Assembly (NCBI GenBank): GCA_020809705.1
Contig: CP085831.1
Location: 5,394,001-5,458,000, forward strand
Direction of reading: 5' to 3'
Length of the DNA: 64,000 bases
Origin: Calonectria ilicicola
Taxonomy: Eukaryota; Ascomycota; Sordariomycetes; Hypocreales; Nectriaceae
Made by a program: the position numbers and the translations under genes
In this document: in pieces, positions 21,523 to 32,565 of the stretch
Layout of the letters: each line of letters opens with the position of its first letter
Position numbering within the stretch: the stretch's first letter is position 1
The notes under the pieces: generated by a model
Seen by the model: the letters and a program-made list of their open reading frames with translations, nothing else
What the model was told of the DNA's origin: nothing
The model's database searches: none

Positions 21523-24324
21523 TCAGGGCATAAAAAGGTAGGGTGTCTTACCATTCGCGGCTTGAACGATTCTCATGAGACTAGCCAAGTATATGTGAAG
21601 GCGCTGTGCGAAATACTCACGAAAATTTAATTGGCACCAGTCCTGCAATTGCGTTTGATATTTCGGCTCATTCAGCTCTGGGTCTGAAATATCTTCGAGG
21701 GGAAGAGTGTTGGTGATTTGGCTCCACACGTTCAACCGCTTTTGCCGGCCAGTCTTGTTATACTGAACATAACGGGTACTAGCGGTCTAAACAAGGTCAA
21801 TCAGCGCCGAATCGCACTAGTGAAAGGGAAGTGGACTTACCTTTCCTGATCCGAAAACTCTGGGATTGTACTTTTTGCCAAATTCTTTGAGGCTTCGTGT
21901 CAAGTCTGGGGTATGATTGGGCTGAATCTTGTCCAAGGCATTGACAAAATGGTCAACGCGAAGTCGCAATCTTTTGGTGCCTTTGAAGAGCGGATCACCA
22001 TTCTCAGAGTCCTTGCGTGCCTCCTCTACCTTCCAAGCTAGGGCTGCGTAGACGCAGAGACTCTTGAGGTCGGACCCCGAGTACCTCGCTGTTACCTCTG
22101 CCAGACCGTCAATATCCACATCTGGATCAAGGTCATCTTCCTTCAAAAATAACCGTAGCATACGAGCGCGGCATAGGGGATCAGGAAGCCCGAAATAGAC
22201 TTTTAGCGGTAAACGTCGCAAAAAGGCCTCGTCCAAATCCCAGGGTCGATTAGTCGCCGTGATTACCAAGGGCTTGTTCTCGTTCTTAGCGATGCCATCC
22301 ATTTCTTGCAGAAACTGGGTGAGGAAAGTTCGTTCCCAACTTTTATCATTGGCCGCTCGTCGATAAAAAATCGCATCGACCTCGTCAATGAAGAGGACGC
22401 AGGGATGGAGCTTGGTGGCCAATGAAAAGGCGGCTCGGATGACCTTTTCGCTCTCCCCAATTAAGTCTGCCTGGAGCACGGCTGGACTGAGAGCAATCAT
22501 GCGTGAGCCCGAGCAGCTGGCCACGGCACGACTTAGATGCGTCTTGCCTGTCCCAGGAGGGCCGTAAAACAAAGCTCCTCCAATTTGCATCTCTCGGAGA
22601 AGCAGCTTGGAGGTTGCCTCGATTTCCCATTTAGATGTAGAAACAAGTTGCTGCATTATTTCCTTGGTCTCCATATCGACAATCACATCATCCCAAGTCA
22701 TATCCAATCTGTCTTGGACGTCATATGTCAGCAAGCTAGGTTAATTCAGAAGATTTCATACACTGTACATACCACTGTCTACAATGCAATCCACTAGTTT
22801 TTGTTCGTGGGGAGTCAATTCAAGAGACCCCAAAATGGCGTTCAGATCGAGGGGTTCTGAGGGTGCAGTCGACTCATTTTCGCTCTCAGACTCTGATTTG
22901 ACAGACTCCGAATCTTCACATTCTGATTCACCAGATTCCGATTCGGTGGTTTCAGTCTTATCTGGCATCAAATTATCGACACGTCTGGCTACAATCTCGA
23001 TGTCGGCAAAAGCCAGCTTCTGACCAAGCATCTGCTTCCTCTGGGCTCGGCCCACCAGTTGCGTCTTTATTCGAGAAACGTCATATGATGACCACAATAG
23101 GTGTCCAAAGGCCTCAAAATTCTTTTTGCATAGTGAACTGTCCCACCTAATAGAGATGTCAATGAAGTCAGCAGAGAAAAGATGGGCGGCATGTTGTCTC
23201 AAGGAGCGACGCAGGCGCCGCATGTTGATGATGCTCTTACGCAGCTTATCACGCAACTCAAGATTGTCGAATGTGTTGATGCTGTTAGTTACACTAGAGG
23301 ATTGAGTAGCTCCCATTTTTGCATATGTTTTTTGCCCATGCTGCAAGTCATAATCCTTGGTAGAGACAAGCATTGCTACAGCTTGACCCTCTTCTCGTCT
23401 GGCTTGTAATACCTCTGCGCATCGCGCCAGGATTCTGCGCTTCGTACGTCCATGTAACTCATCTGACAGATGTTCGCAATCGATGATGTGCAACAGGATT
23501 GGTCTAGGCCCGGGGGTTGTACTTGTCTCGATTTTCTCCGGGGAAGCCGCGCCTGGTGAGCTGTCAACGGCATCAAGGATGGCAGAGATTGCTTGCTGAC
23601 CACGCTCGACCGACGCTGTGGTAGTTTTTCTCTTGGTGCGGACAGCGAAATAACGGTCCAAAAAAGTGGTGAATGAATCCCCGTCAGGTTTCCAATCTTC
23701 CTCCTGTGAGTTGGCTTCATCTTCACTTTCAGCAGTATCGCCTACGTCAGTAGCTTCGGTTCCGGCCATACTAACGACATCGGTCTCTTCTTTATTTCGC
23801 CTCTCCTGTTCTTGGTGATGGAAAGCACATCCAAGCTCCTCCATATCCTCATAATCCAAGGTTATGAGTGTTGCGCCCACCTCCTTGGCCAGCTGCACAC
23901 CGGCTTGGTACATCCATGCTGGCTCCATTATATGCTGGTCTCCATATTCCATGCGGGAAACTACACCGAAGTTCTCCGCTTGAATTACTCTCCCATTCTG
24001 ATCATGTAATAGGGCTGCGAAAATAGTGTCGCGAAGTTCCACAAACTCCTTGTAGTGCAGTTTGTTGCTGCATGGTTCCTGAGTAACTTGTGAATAATTC
24101 GTAGGCCCGCAAATGTAGTTTTGTTTATCCCCTACCTCGCTAGATTCCTCATCATTGGTAAATTGGTCGTCGGCTTTCGCGTCTTGGCAATAATGGCAGT
24201 CAGAGGCGCAGAAGACAATTTGGTTGGGGATATCGGCCAGTTTTGCCGCGGTCGTGATGTTTCTTTTGAGAAACCACGACGGCAACTGATAGGTAGCCTC
24301 TTGGGAACTCGAGCTCATCTCCAT
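21523..24324 (-). CDS. AAA+ ATPase of the spastin/Msp1-like (meiotic clade) type
   Basis: Three exons: 24324-22773, 22712-21841 and 21786-21523, giving 895 aa. The 60-nt intron starts GTATGT and has a CTGAC branch site; the 54-nt intron starts GTAAGT. The N-terminal half is a fungal-specific region ending in an acidic Ser/Glu tract (about 456-484). The AAA module follows: Walker A GPPGTGKT (about 568-575), Walker B LFIDEVDA (about 624-631), sensor-1 ATNRPWDLD, the RR arginine-finger pair, and a C-terminal helical part with the NPRVFGSG motif. It should act as a hexameric ATP-driven unfoldase or remodeler; the substrate is unknown. Start: first ATG of the frame, with a second two codons on. 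Many fungi have this family, often annotated as a mitochondrial or spastin-like ATPase. Confidence 0.85.
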
Positions 24325-25310
24325 TTGAAACAGAAAGTGGTGTGTGTAACGATGCACAGCATCAAGCCTGAGTGTCGCATCCTGAGGCTTTATATGTCAC
24401 TCTGCTGCCTCTCCTTGCCTGCCCTGATGCCCAATTTGACCCAGTTATTCCACCAGATGCGAGGGAACCAACGTGTATTTTTGCCGTGACTTTTAAGTGA
24501 TTGGGTGGCGTTAATTGGGTGTTGATTGCGCAGTACATGACGCTAAGACAGTTCTGAAAATGCACGCATCTTGCTTGATAGCCGAAGCGAGCAGTGAGAT
24601 GTGGCTCCCGCTCCTTCACGCAATGAGGGCCAATGTCATACAATACCGAAGTGTCTCGCTGCTACCATTGGTTGATATTTTAGCGTGCGCCTCACTGCTG
24701 CCTTTGGCTGTGAAGAGGGATGTGGGTTCAAAGCTGCACCTCCGCCTCGCCAGTGGGTCGGGGATCAAAATAAGCCTAAGAGATGGTTCGCCTCCGCCAG
24801 GCAGCAGCACGAAAATGAACGGCAAGTCCGACATGTTCAATTACTTATTATGAATCAATTTAATTGACAGTGGGAGGGAGCTGTGCGGTGCAGTGTGCTG
24901 TGGGGCCCATGAGCTTACCCTGTACGACACAGACATGCCGATTAAAGAATTTACTATTTCCAACGTAGTTGAGGCACCAAGGGATTATGTCCCGGTATCT
25001 TGCATTCGTTATAGTCACCTTGAAGTAGATAATTCACAAATTGCCATTTGACATTTATCTTCACTTTGGAGATTAATTGCTAAGAAAATAATCAAGCGTA
25101 CACAGCGTACTAAATTGGTCGCCAATGGGATCTTCACGGAATGTCCTACTACTCCCTCCCATTCTTCTTTTTTTCTCTCTTTTTTGTTAAAAAAATTGAT
25201 GATACTTGGCTTACAGGAATAATTTCCAGTCAAAAAATTAAGATTAGCTCATATTTACTATATTGCAAACAAAAGGAGAAAAGAAAAGAGTCCATCAATA
25301 TCTAGCCGTT
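24325..25310. other. gene-free stretch
   Basis: Contains the upstream region of the AAA ATPase gene and the 3' flank of the monooxygenase gene. No further gene supported. Confidence 0.5.
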
Positions 25311-26707
25311 TCAAATTTTGTCTGAGCTTTCTCCAGTTGGACCCTTGAGTGGATGAGCCCATGCCATCTTACCGTTCAACGGCTCCGCGCAAGGTATGTA
25401 GTCCAAGACAAGGCCCTTACTAACTATTGGCGACAAAAACTTGTCAACGACGAAATGCTGAATCGTGTTGACGGCAAGGATATATCGCGCCACCACATAA
25501 TACATGCCGTTAGCCCATGCCTGCAACCTGGTCAACATGGCTGAAACGTCCAAGGCTTCCTTGGTTGGACCAAGGCGCTCTTGATAGTACTCTTCGAAAA
25601 GAACTTTAAGACTTTCGGTGTCGGTTTTCTCGTCGACAGAGGCCTTGTGCAGTCGATTGCAAAGAGCTACCGCGTCCTGGATCCCGTTGTTGAGCCCCAT
25701 GCCCGCATTAGGTGTAAACTTGTGGCAAGCATCTCCAATTAGAACAATCTTTCCACCCCAGGTCCAGCGCTTTGCAATTCCCTCTTCCAAGTCAGCCATA
25801 CCAGCTGATGTTCGCTTCGGAAAGACGTCCTTGACTGTGAGTGATTCACCAATTGAAAAGTCAGCAAAAAGCTCTGCGTATGCCTCTAGGTCTTTATCAT
25901 TGTAGTAAGCGCGCTCAGACGTTTTCTGCGGCAGCTTCTCATAGAGAAACATCCAAGCCCTCTCCTTTCCAGTAACGTGCATGATGGAACGATGGGTGCT
26001 CTGGGTTTCAAAAAATTGCCCAGAATCAGATTGCCGCGGGAATGATGCCCACAAACATCTGTATGTCGATGCGTACGGCTCCTGTAGACCCGGTGATGCT
26101 TTGGGGTCTTGGGCAATTGCGAGGTTATCCATGATGTGGCGGGTTTGGGAGTGCGCTCCATCAGCGCCAATCACGATAGAACCGGAAAATTTTGAGCCAT
26201 CAGTGCAGGTCACGTCAACTCCATGGTCGGTTGGGGTGATGATAGCAAGCTTCTTCCCAGTGAGGTATTTAGCTTTCGCTTCTTCTGGGAGCTCATTATA
26301 CAAAATCTCGACAAGCTCGGCTCTATGATAAGAAACTGGGCGTATTCCATGGCTGCAGCTTGTTAGTGACATGGCTAGCTAGCTGGCTGGGCAAGTTGCT
26401 ATCTTTCTTACTTTACTTCGTAGGCATCGAAGCCAAGGATTCTTTTAAACTCCTGGCCGTCTTTTGTTAAACCTCTACAATCATACACGGGTTCACCAAT
26501 CTCCAACAGCTTCTCATAGAGACCAAGCTGATGGAACACGCGCTGGCTTTCTGGACTAATGACGAGACTGGCGCCGACGTCCTCGAGCACGTTTTCCCTT
26601 AGCTCGAGGACCACGAAATCAATTCCAGCATGGTGGAGAGAGTGGGCGAGAGTGAGACTACTAGGGCCGCCTCCAATGACGATAACTTTAAACGTATTCT
26701 CCGCCAT
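25311..26707 (-). CDS. FAD-dependent monooxygenase, PaxM-like
   Basis: Two exons (26707-26412 and 26352-25311; 59-nt intron GTAAGA...CAG with CTAAC branch) encode 445 aa. The N-terminal dinucleotide motif is VIVIGGGPSSLTLAHSL. The middle has GSIVIGADGAHSQTR (the DG motif). The second FAD motif is VLIGDACHKFTPNAGMGLNNGIQDA. This is a group A flavin monooxygenase of the type that epoxidises prenyl chains in indole-diterpene and meroterpenoid pathways (PaxM, AusM). A hydrophobic C-terminus (near YVVARYILAV) suggests membrane association. The next gene upstream on the same strand is a UbiA-type membrane enzyme, so an epoxidation-cyclisation pair is plausible but inferred. Confidence 0.88.
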
Positions 26708-27708
26708 GACGCTCGTGTTTGGCCAATTGTGGGATGTTCCGGAAGCAACTCTCCCAGCAAAGTCGCATCGGCGGTCTCGCCAGTCCTTAAGTAGTTTCGA
26801 AACCGCGGCCCCGGGCGTTGCTGGTTGCTGATTTCGGGTGTTTGCCGACCTGGCCAAGTGGGAAATGGGCCAGCAAGGAGCGAATTGCAGTGGCTGATTG
26901 CGACAAGCATCAGGGCGCTACTGTCACGATGCGGCGCGTGGCCCCCGTCAGGCCCTCAACCAACAACCGGTCAAGAGCCCTCAGATGTAACCCAAGCACG
27001 AACTCTATTCGATCTGAATTAATTTCGTCACCTGTGGGTCGCCAGGTTCATCTCCCCCATGGGTTGTCCGTTTGCCTTGGGAGGCTGGTTCCACACAACC
27101 AACGGGTAATACCTAGTCTTCCGGGGCGAAGCTGCTATGCTCGATTTGGGGCAGATCGTCACCAGGTCCGAGAGGGAACATATCCTTGCAAGGTCGCTGT
27201 GAGCTATCATTTTTCGCATTGAAACGAGACTTGCAGAAGCGGTCCATGCCAAGTGGACATGTCCCTTGCTCATGGATTGCTGCTCCACCACGAATCTTGT
27301 CGTCAACGTCGACGACAGACGAACACACATCACATGACCAAATTCACTATGCAGGGTCGATCCCTTCATTTTTCTAGAGTAATTTTAATTCATTTTTGGT
27401 CCTTGGGCGCCCCACGAGGCTCTATGTAATTGACCACACCCGACTAGCTAGTGGTTGCTCTAATGTAACTACCAGTTCTCTCCTCAATTTTCTTCCTCTC
27501 TCTCCCTCGACTACATGACACCTTTTTGCTTTAATAAAATTTTGCATAATTTCATCCATAATCAACAGCTCTATCTATAACTAGGGACCCCGGATCAGAT
27601 GAAGCCGGACAGGGTCGGCTCGGCGAATCATGCAGCTGCCGAGACCTGTCAATTGAACCCTTGACGTGTGCGCGTCAAGTGGGTTTGTAATGACGCAAGG
27701 GTACAGTA
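26708..27708. other. intergenic region between monooxygenase and UbiA-type gene
   Basis: About 1 kb with several open frames of 60-130 codons on both strands. None shows a domain, and their coding potential looks accidental. It holds the promoter of the monooxygenase gene. Confidence 0.45.
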
Positions 27709-28806
27709 TTATAGCCCATGGGTTTTCATAGTGGGCAATAGGTACAGCGATACCCACCAGAATGCCACCAATCTGAAGCTGTTCTGGTCGCATTTACGGG
27801 TGCGATAGACGAGCATGTGCGCTGAAACGGCAGCCCCGATGGCGATTGGGAACAGGAAGCCAATGGTACCAAGGTCCCAGTATAGGGGGCATGCGATGGA
27901 CCAGAACAGGATCCCAGCAGCTGTCAACCAGCGTGTTGGGGCATCTCCCAGAATCAGGGGCAGGGTTGCCCGATCAATCAATGCATCGCCCTCTTGGTCA
28001 CGCAAGTCCTGAACCTGGATCGTGGTGAATACAATGCTGGCGCAAATGAGGAACCATCCCAAGCCCATGCTTGTAAATTGGATATGGCGGCTTTTTACAG
28101 CGGCAATGGCAACGTGAAGACTAGCCACGCGGTTTGTCGTAATTCCAGATGCGTTCATGAGAGATCGCTGCCACCACGTCTTATCACCCCAGGCTCGCTC
28201 ATTGTACAGCCAGGTGCAGAAGAGGTACCAGCTAGTTTCCTGCCAGGCTCCAAACACGGTGTAACATAGCGTGAGCAGTGTTACAATCGCTGTGAGCTGC
28301 CACTTCAGCGTCAGTTCAGGGGTGATCCGGCCCGCTGGAATGGGACGCCACGGCTTGTTGGTGCCGTCCTCAATAACAGACTGCGGCTGACGCTGATTTC
28401 CAAGATTGAAACAGAGTGTAAGATGCCAAGTGAAATAGAGAGCCACAAGAACTCCCCAGCCAAGGTCAGACCAACTCATCTCAGTGTCGGAGACCAAGGC
28501 CGGTCCCGCAAGAATGCCTGCGACGGCAAAAGTTGTATTGATTCCGGTCGACGTGGGCATGTCACTCTTAGTGAAGAGCCACACGGTTTGCATGTGAAAA
28601 GCGAGGCGTTTCATGCAGCTCATCTCACCCATGTCTAGGCCAGTGTTAGTGACATAACAACGAGGTGTCTGTTGGTTCGGGGATTTTTTACCACCCGGGG
28701 CACGGTTGCTATTCTGGCACTCATAGGTTCCATTTTGGACCAATGTTTCTTGTTTCAAACTTGTTGGTACACTGCGGCGTTTGGTAACAGTAATTGAGGT
28801 CGACAT
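27709..28806 (-). CDS. UbiA-type membrane prenyltransferase/terpene cyclase-like protein
   Basis: I place a 57-nt intron at 28635-28691 (GTAAAA...CTAACACTGGCCTAG). It is a multiple of three and can be misread as coding. Exons 28806-28692 and 28634-27709 give 346 aa. First Asp-rich site: FNLGNQRQPQSVIEDGTNKPWRP (N...ED with KPWRP, split here only by reading). Second site: VQDLRDQEGD. About eight hydrophobic helices follow the UbiA plan. The NQRxPxSxxED-NKPWRPxPxGR signature is that of the fungal branch that includes Fma-TC, the fumagillin bergamotene cyclase. Hence it either cyclises a prenyl diphosphate or transfers a prenyl group. The neighbouring PaxM-like monooxygenase and TmpA-like reductase support a terpenoid role. 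Confidence 0.82.
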   Translation of the reverse strand: MSTSITVTKRRSVPTSLKQETLVQNGTYECQNSNRAPGGKKSPNQQTPRCYVTNTGLDMGEMSCMKRLAFHMQTVWLFTKSDMPTSTGINTTFAVAGILAGPALVSDTEMSWSDLGWGVLVALYFTWHLTLCFNLGNQRQPQSVIEDGTNKPWRPIPAGRITPELTLKWQLTAIVTLLTLCYTVFGAWQETSWYLFCTWLYNERAWGDKTWWQRSLMNASGITTNRVASLHVAIAAVKSRHIQFTSMGLGWFLICASIVFTTIQVQDLRDQEGDALIDRATLPLILGDAPTRWLTAAGILFWSIACPLYWDLGTIGFLFPIAIGAAVSAHMLVYRTRKCDQNSFRLVAFWWVSLYLLPTMKTHGL

Positions 28807-29642
28807 TTTGGCGGTAGTTGGATGAATACAAAGAGCAATGTGGGAGGCGAGGGACTTGACTTTTATGCCAGAAAGAATCAACGAGGCCGCGGTATTAACC
28901 CTCAATCTCCCTCCTTAACTTATCTACCGTACCCCAAATGTATGATGTAATGCCCATATAGCCGTGGCAGTGCTCCTGAAGTGCGGTGAGCAACAGGAAG
29001 CCAAGCCGGTCAGAATTTTACGAGTCCCCTGAACCCGGATTTGACCTGTAATCCAGTTGAGTAGGTTTATCATGGGTCAGGCAAACTGCTAGACATGGGG
29101 TGGCAGCTTAGTGGATGTAACTCATGTGGACAAACGTTCCAATAGATCGGTCAACAGAGTTCGTTGGGATTCTGAAACAACCGTTCATTGCTTGTGACCC
29201 TTCGTTGATTACAAACTCATATATCGCGGATCCCATCGTAAAGTCCGACATGCCATTCTTTCACACCGAGTCCCTCTTTTTTCTTCTTTTTTTCCCTCGG
29301 CTTGCTCCACTGGAAGATCATCGACGCATCTTCTACAATCTAGCCATGTTCTACGCCTCCATGGTGGATACCGGAATGATACGAAAATGTTAACTGTGAG
29401 TCTTCAGCCGCCAAGTATACCAAGGATAAGAAGACCGAAACCGAGATACCTGACAATTGTTTGGGGTCATGTCTTATGAGTTCAATTACTATTACAGCTA
29501 TTTTGCGCTTTAAACGAGAAATCCAACCTTCTATCGATGATGATGATGATTATACATGTAAACAATGATACTGTCACTCCGGATGCATTTATGTCATCCT
29601 GCATTATCTATGGTCCTCTGTGGGATTCAAACGCTGATGGCC
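28807..29642. other. gene-free stretch
   Basis: Promoter region of the UbiA-type gene and 3' flank of the TmpA-like gene. Contains a short GAT microsatellite near 29537-29552. No gene supported. Confidence 0.5.
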
Positions 29643-30977
29643 TCAAGAATCCCAAATAGGTCCAAATGCGGGAACTCCCAGTGCCTCTAAGTCTAGCACC
29701 AGGTCAATTGTCAACTTGGGGTTCGAAATTACTACCACAGCCTCACTCCCTGTTCTCTTGTACAAATCCATAACTACTGGCAAGGTATTTGGCCTGCCAT
29801 CAGTCGAAGTGTTATGAATGTGTGCGTTATCGCCTAAGGCAAGAATTTTGGCCGCAACATCAGGCCCATAAGTCTCGAGGGGATCTCGAGTCGACCAAAA
29901 TAGGCTAATTTTAGTCTGTTGCGCCATAATGACCGGGAGACAAGGAGCTATACCCGAGCCCGTAGCAACCAGCAAGATGCTGTTAAACATGGGAGCGATA
30001 CGTAGAACACCACAAGTTGGAGTACGCCTGACCCAAATGTCTCTAGGAGGGCTTCTGATAACCTTCTTGGTCCAGTCTCCAGCGTTGGAAATGATGACTG
30101 AGAAACCACTCTCTTGAGGGTTGTTCACCGTTGCAAAGGCGTGCCACTCGAGCAGAGGTCGCGAGGAGAGGCGAATGGTTGTCCCGGGTTGGGGGTTGGT
30201 ATAGTTGAAATACATTCGCAATGCGTGCGTTGAGAGTTGCTCCGAGTGAACAGGGAGCTTGCGGCAGTTCAACCAGGTTGAAACAACACTGCAGGTTGAG
30301 ATAAAGACGAGCCAGAAGTTGACGCTTCCAAAGACAGCGGCAGCAGTGGAATGACCTTTAGGGGTACTGATTGAGATATCAAGCACTGTGAGAATCCAAA
30401 ACAGACCCAGGCTAGACCAACCAGCAAACCGGTGCACAACTTCAAAGGCGTCGTGGATTTTGGCACGAATTGACGGGTAGGCCATCACAAGCATCGCGAT
30501 CAGGAGGCAGTCCAGCATGTACACAACAATGATAAGAGTCCATTTTGCAGCATCTTTGTTGCTTTCATCAGAGAACGAAGCAGTTTTCTCGATTGAGAGG
30601 AAAATAAACCAAAAGGTCGCTGCCACACCGCACCCGCTATGTAGGCCACCGAGGTGGTAAATCTTGCCCATCCGCCGTCTTATCCAAAGAGGAGATGTCC
30701 TGGGAAGCGCTGTGAAAGCATAGTAAAGACCGTTTACAATGTGCTCTTCCCGAATAACGATGGAAACGGCTAGATTGATGGATGTAGCTAAACCGCAAGT
30801 GGTTTTGCTAGGGTGGCCATTCAGGAGCCATTGCCACAGAAAGATTGCCACTCCAGCAAGGTTGGTGAGGAAAACGAGGGTGAAGAGAATGCGATATTCT
30901 GACGAAATAAATCTCAGAAAGCGAGTTAAAGATAGAAACCCAGAGCCTCTTGGGGGAGCTTTCAGTGATTCAGACAT
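29643..30977 (-). CDS. TmpA-like transmembrane flavoreductase
   Basis: 444 aa, one exon. The N-terminal half has about six TM helices (for example ILFTLVFLTNLAGVAIFLW and TLIIVVYMLDCLLIAMLVM). Conserved histidine-containing loops are present (GKIYHLGGLHSGCG and EVVHRFAGWSSLG). The C-terminal half is cytosolic and resembles the ferredoxin-reductase NAD(P)-binding fold, with the VATGSGIAPCLP nucleotide motif and a VVVISNPKLT strand near the end. This matches fungal TmpA and the C-terminal domain of some NRPS-like (CPS1-type) proteins, a non-canonical ferric-reductase-like group. TmpA of Aspergillus affects conidiation signalling. Here it could donate electrons within the adjacent FMO/UbiA set; that is inference. 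Confidence 0.8.
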   Translation of the reverse strand: MSESLKAPPRGSGFLSLTRFLRFISSEYRILFTLVFLTNLAGVAIFLWQWLLNGHPSKTTCGLATSINLAVSIVIREEHIVNGLYYAFTALPRTSPLWIRRRMGKIYHLGGLHSGCGVAATFWFIFLSIEKTASFSDESNKDAAKWTLIIVVYMLDCLLIAMLVMAYPSIRAKIHDAFEVVHRFAGWSSLGLFWILTVLDISISTPKGHSTAAAVFGSVNFWLVFISTCSVVSTWLNCRKLPVHSEQLSTHALRMYFNYTNPQPGTTIRLSSRPLLEWHAFATVNNPQESGFSVIISNAGDWTKKVIRSPPRDIWVRRTPTCGVLRIAPMFNSILLVATGSGIAPCLPVIMAQQTKISLFWSTRDPLETYGPDVAAKILALGDNAHIHNTSTDGRPNTLPVVMDLYKRTGSEAVVVISNPKLTIDLVLDLEALGVPAFGPIWDS

Positions 30978-32565
30978 CCTTGTCGACTCTCTGCGAACGC
31001 GAGGAATGTTCTAGAGTGTGCCTAAACGAAGCGGCAGTGCTAAAAGAGTGTACTAGACACGGCAAGGGGCTATGGAGATGGGTGCTACGGCATTCTATTA
31101 TATTGGGGGGCTGGTGCAACTGCGGCACCGACTGAACGGCTGCCCGCACCATCCTAATAGACCTGTCATCTTTCTGTTATCCATCAAGGGGGATTGACCC
31201 GTGAACCGGGCTGGTGGACTTATCAGGGCCCCGCCGCAACTTGTACTTCCCCAGCCATCTTTTCTTGGAATCAGCTCAGAATTTACGACAGGTACGTTCT
31301 ACATTGAGAAATGGGATCATGATCGTGTGTAAGTACATCTTGGCCATTTCCGCGGAAAATGCAATCGGTCGTATTCCAGCTTCTTCGAAAATGAGGATCG
31401 TCTTGTGACCCTCAAACGGCATGACCGACCTCAGCCTCCAAATATCACGATGTGTATAACCCTGTCTCTCATTTGAACTTGACGGCGTTGCTGCTGCTTA
31501 CGTCCGTATGCATGGACGAGGAGTTATACGGTTGAAACGAACCCTGGTGGCAAATACCGGCCAGGGGGGCCGTTCAAGTGCCGATCCCATCCGGCACAAC
31601 TCCTTCTATCAGAACCCTGTAAGAAAGGGAATTTTCGGACACAACAAATGCCGAGGACGGCGGTGAGGCACAAGTGTCTATCAGGGATGAGCAGGTAGAG
31701 AACACACCATTGTGGAACGATTCAAGTCTCGATTAACAGTCACTATCCCAAGATTGCTCACAACATATATTAGATATGTCGGTTTTCTTTGGGATTCTTT
31801 TGGCCCCTATTGCCATACAAATATACGCCCTCCTCTACTAGACGAGTAGCCTATGTCAACCAATTTTTTCTTAGGCCGACTGTCCCATTGTACGTTTTAT
31901 TAACCCACTATACAAGGGCCGCTTACATACGTAGAATCCTCCACCCCCTGTCTGGGGCTTGAATCTAGCGAGATCCAGCGCCCTGCTGTTGAGCAGCCAG
32001 GGTGCTGAGGGTGACGTTTAAACTGGGGTTTAGCGAGCCAGGGTCTGCTGGCCCATGCTGGCGTAACGGCGAACTACTAGCGTAGTCGGGGGACCAGGGT
32101 CAGTGACCCGGCAATAAGGAAAGGACAACGGATGAACTCGCTAGTATTGGCTAACTAAATCAATTATCTTGTCGGACAGCGCAAAATGTCCGCGATGCGC
32201 CGCCTTCAATATCACAAAAACTTTGTTGAAATAACCCAATTGTGAGATCTTTCATTACGCGGCTCTGCTGCTTAGTATTGAATAAAGTACAAATCTCCAA
32301 AGGCAATCTGAGCACTAAAGTTTCGTCCAAATTATGCACACCCTTGCATAGTTGAACATCACGATTAACTTTAGGGCACAACATCATGGGTCAACCATCG
32401 CGGTTTATTAATTTTGTCTATGTCCAATAAATATGAGTATACTAAAAAGCCAGAGGCCACTTTCGGCCCTCTAAGTCGGCTATAACTGCTCAAAGCAGCC
32501 AGAGATAAGGAGAAATGAAGTTGAAATCTAAATCATGTAGCTTTTGTATCACCCGAGGCCGACCA
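30978..32565. other. gene-free stretch
   Basis: Upstream region of the TmpA-like gene and 3' flank of the receptor gene. No coding region or RNA gene recognised. Confidence 0.5.

Noticed and set aside
26818..27369. Several overlapping open frames on both strands between the monooxygenase and UbiA-type genes
   Set aside because: No motif, no splice-consistent extension and competing frames of similar length.
29537..29552. GAT microsatellite
   Set aside because: Too short and common to be informative.
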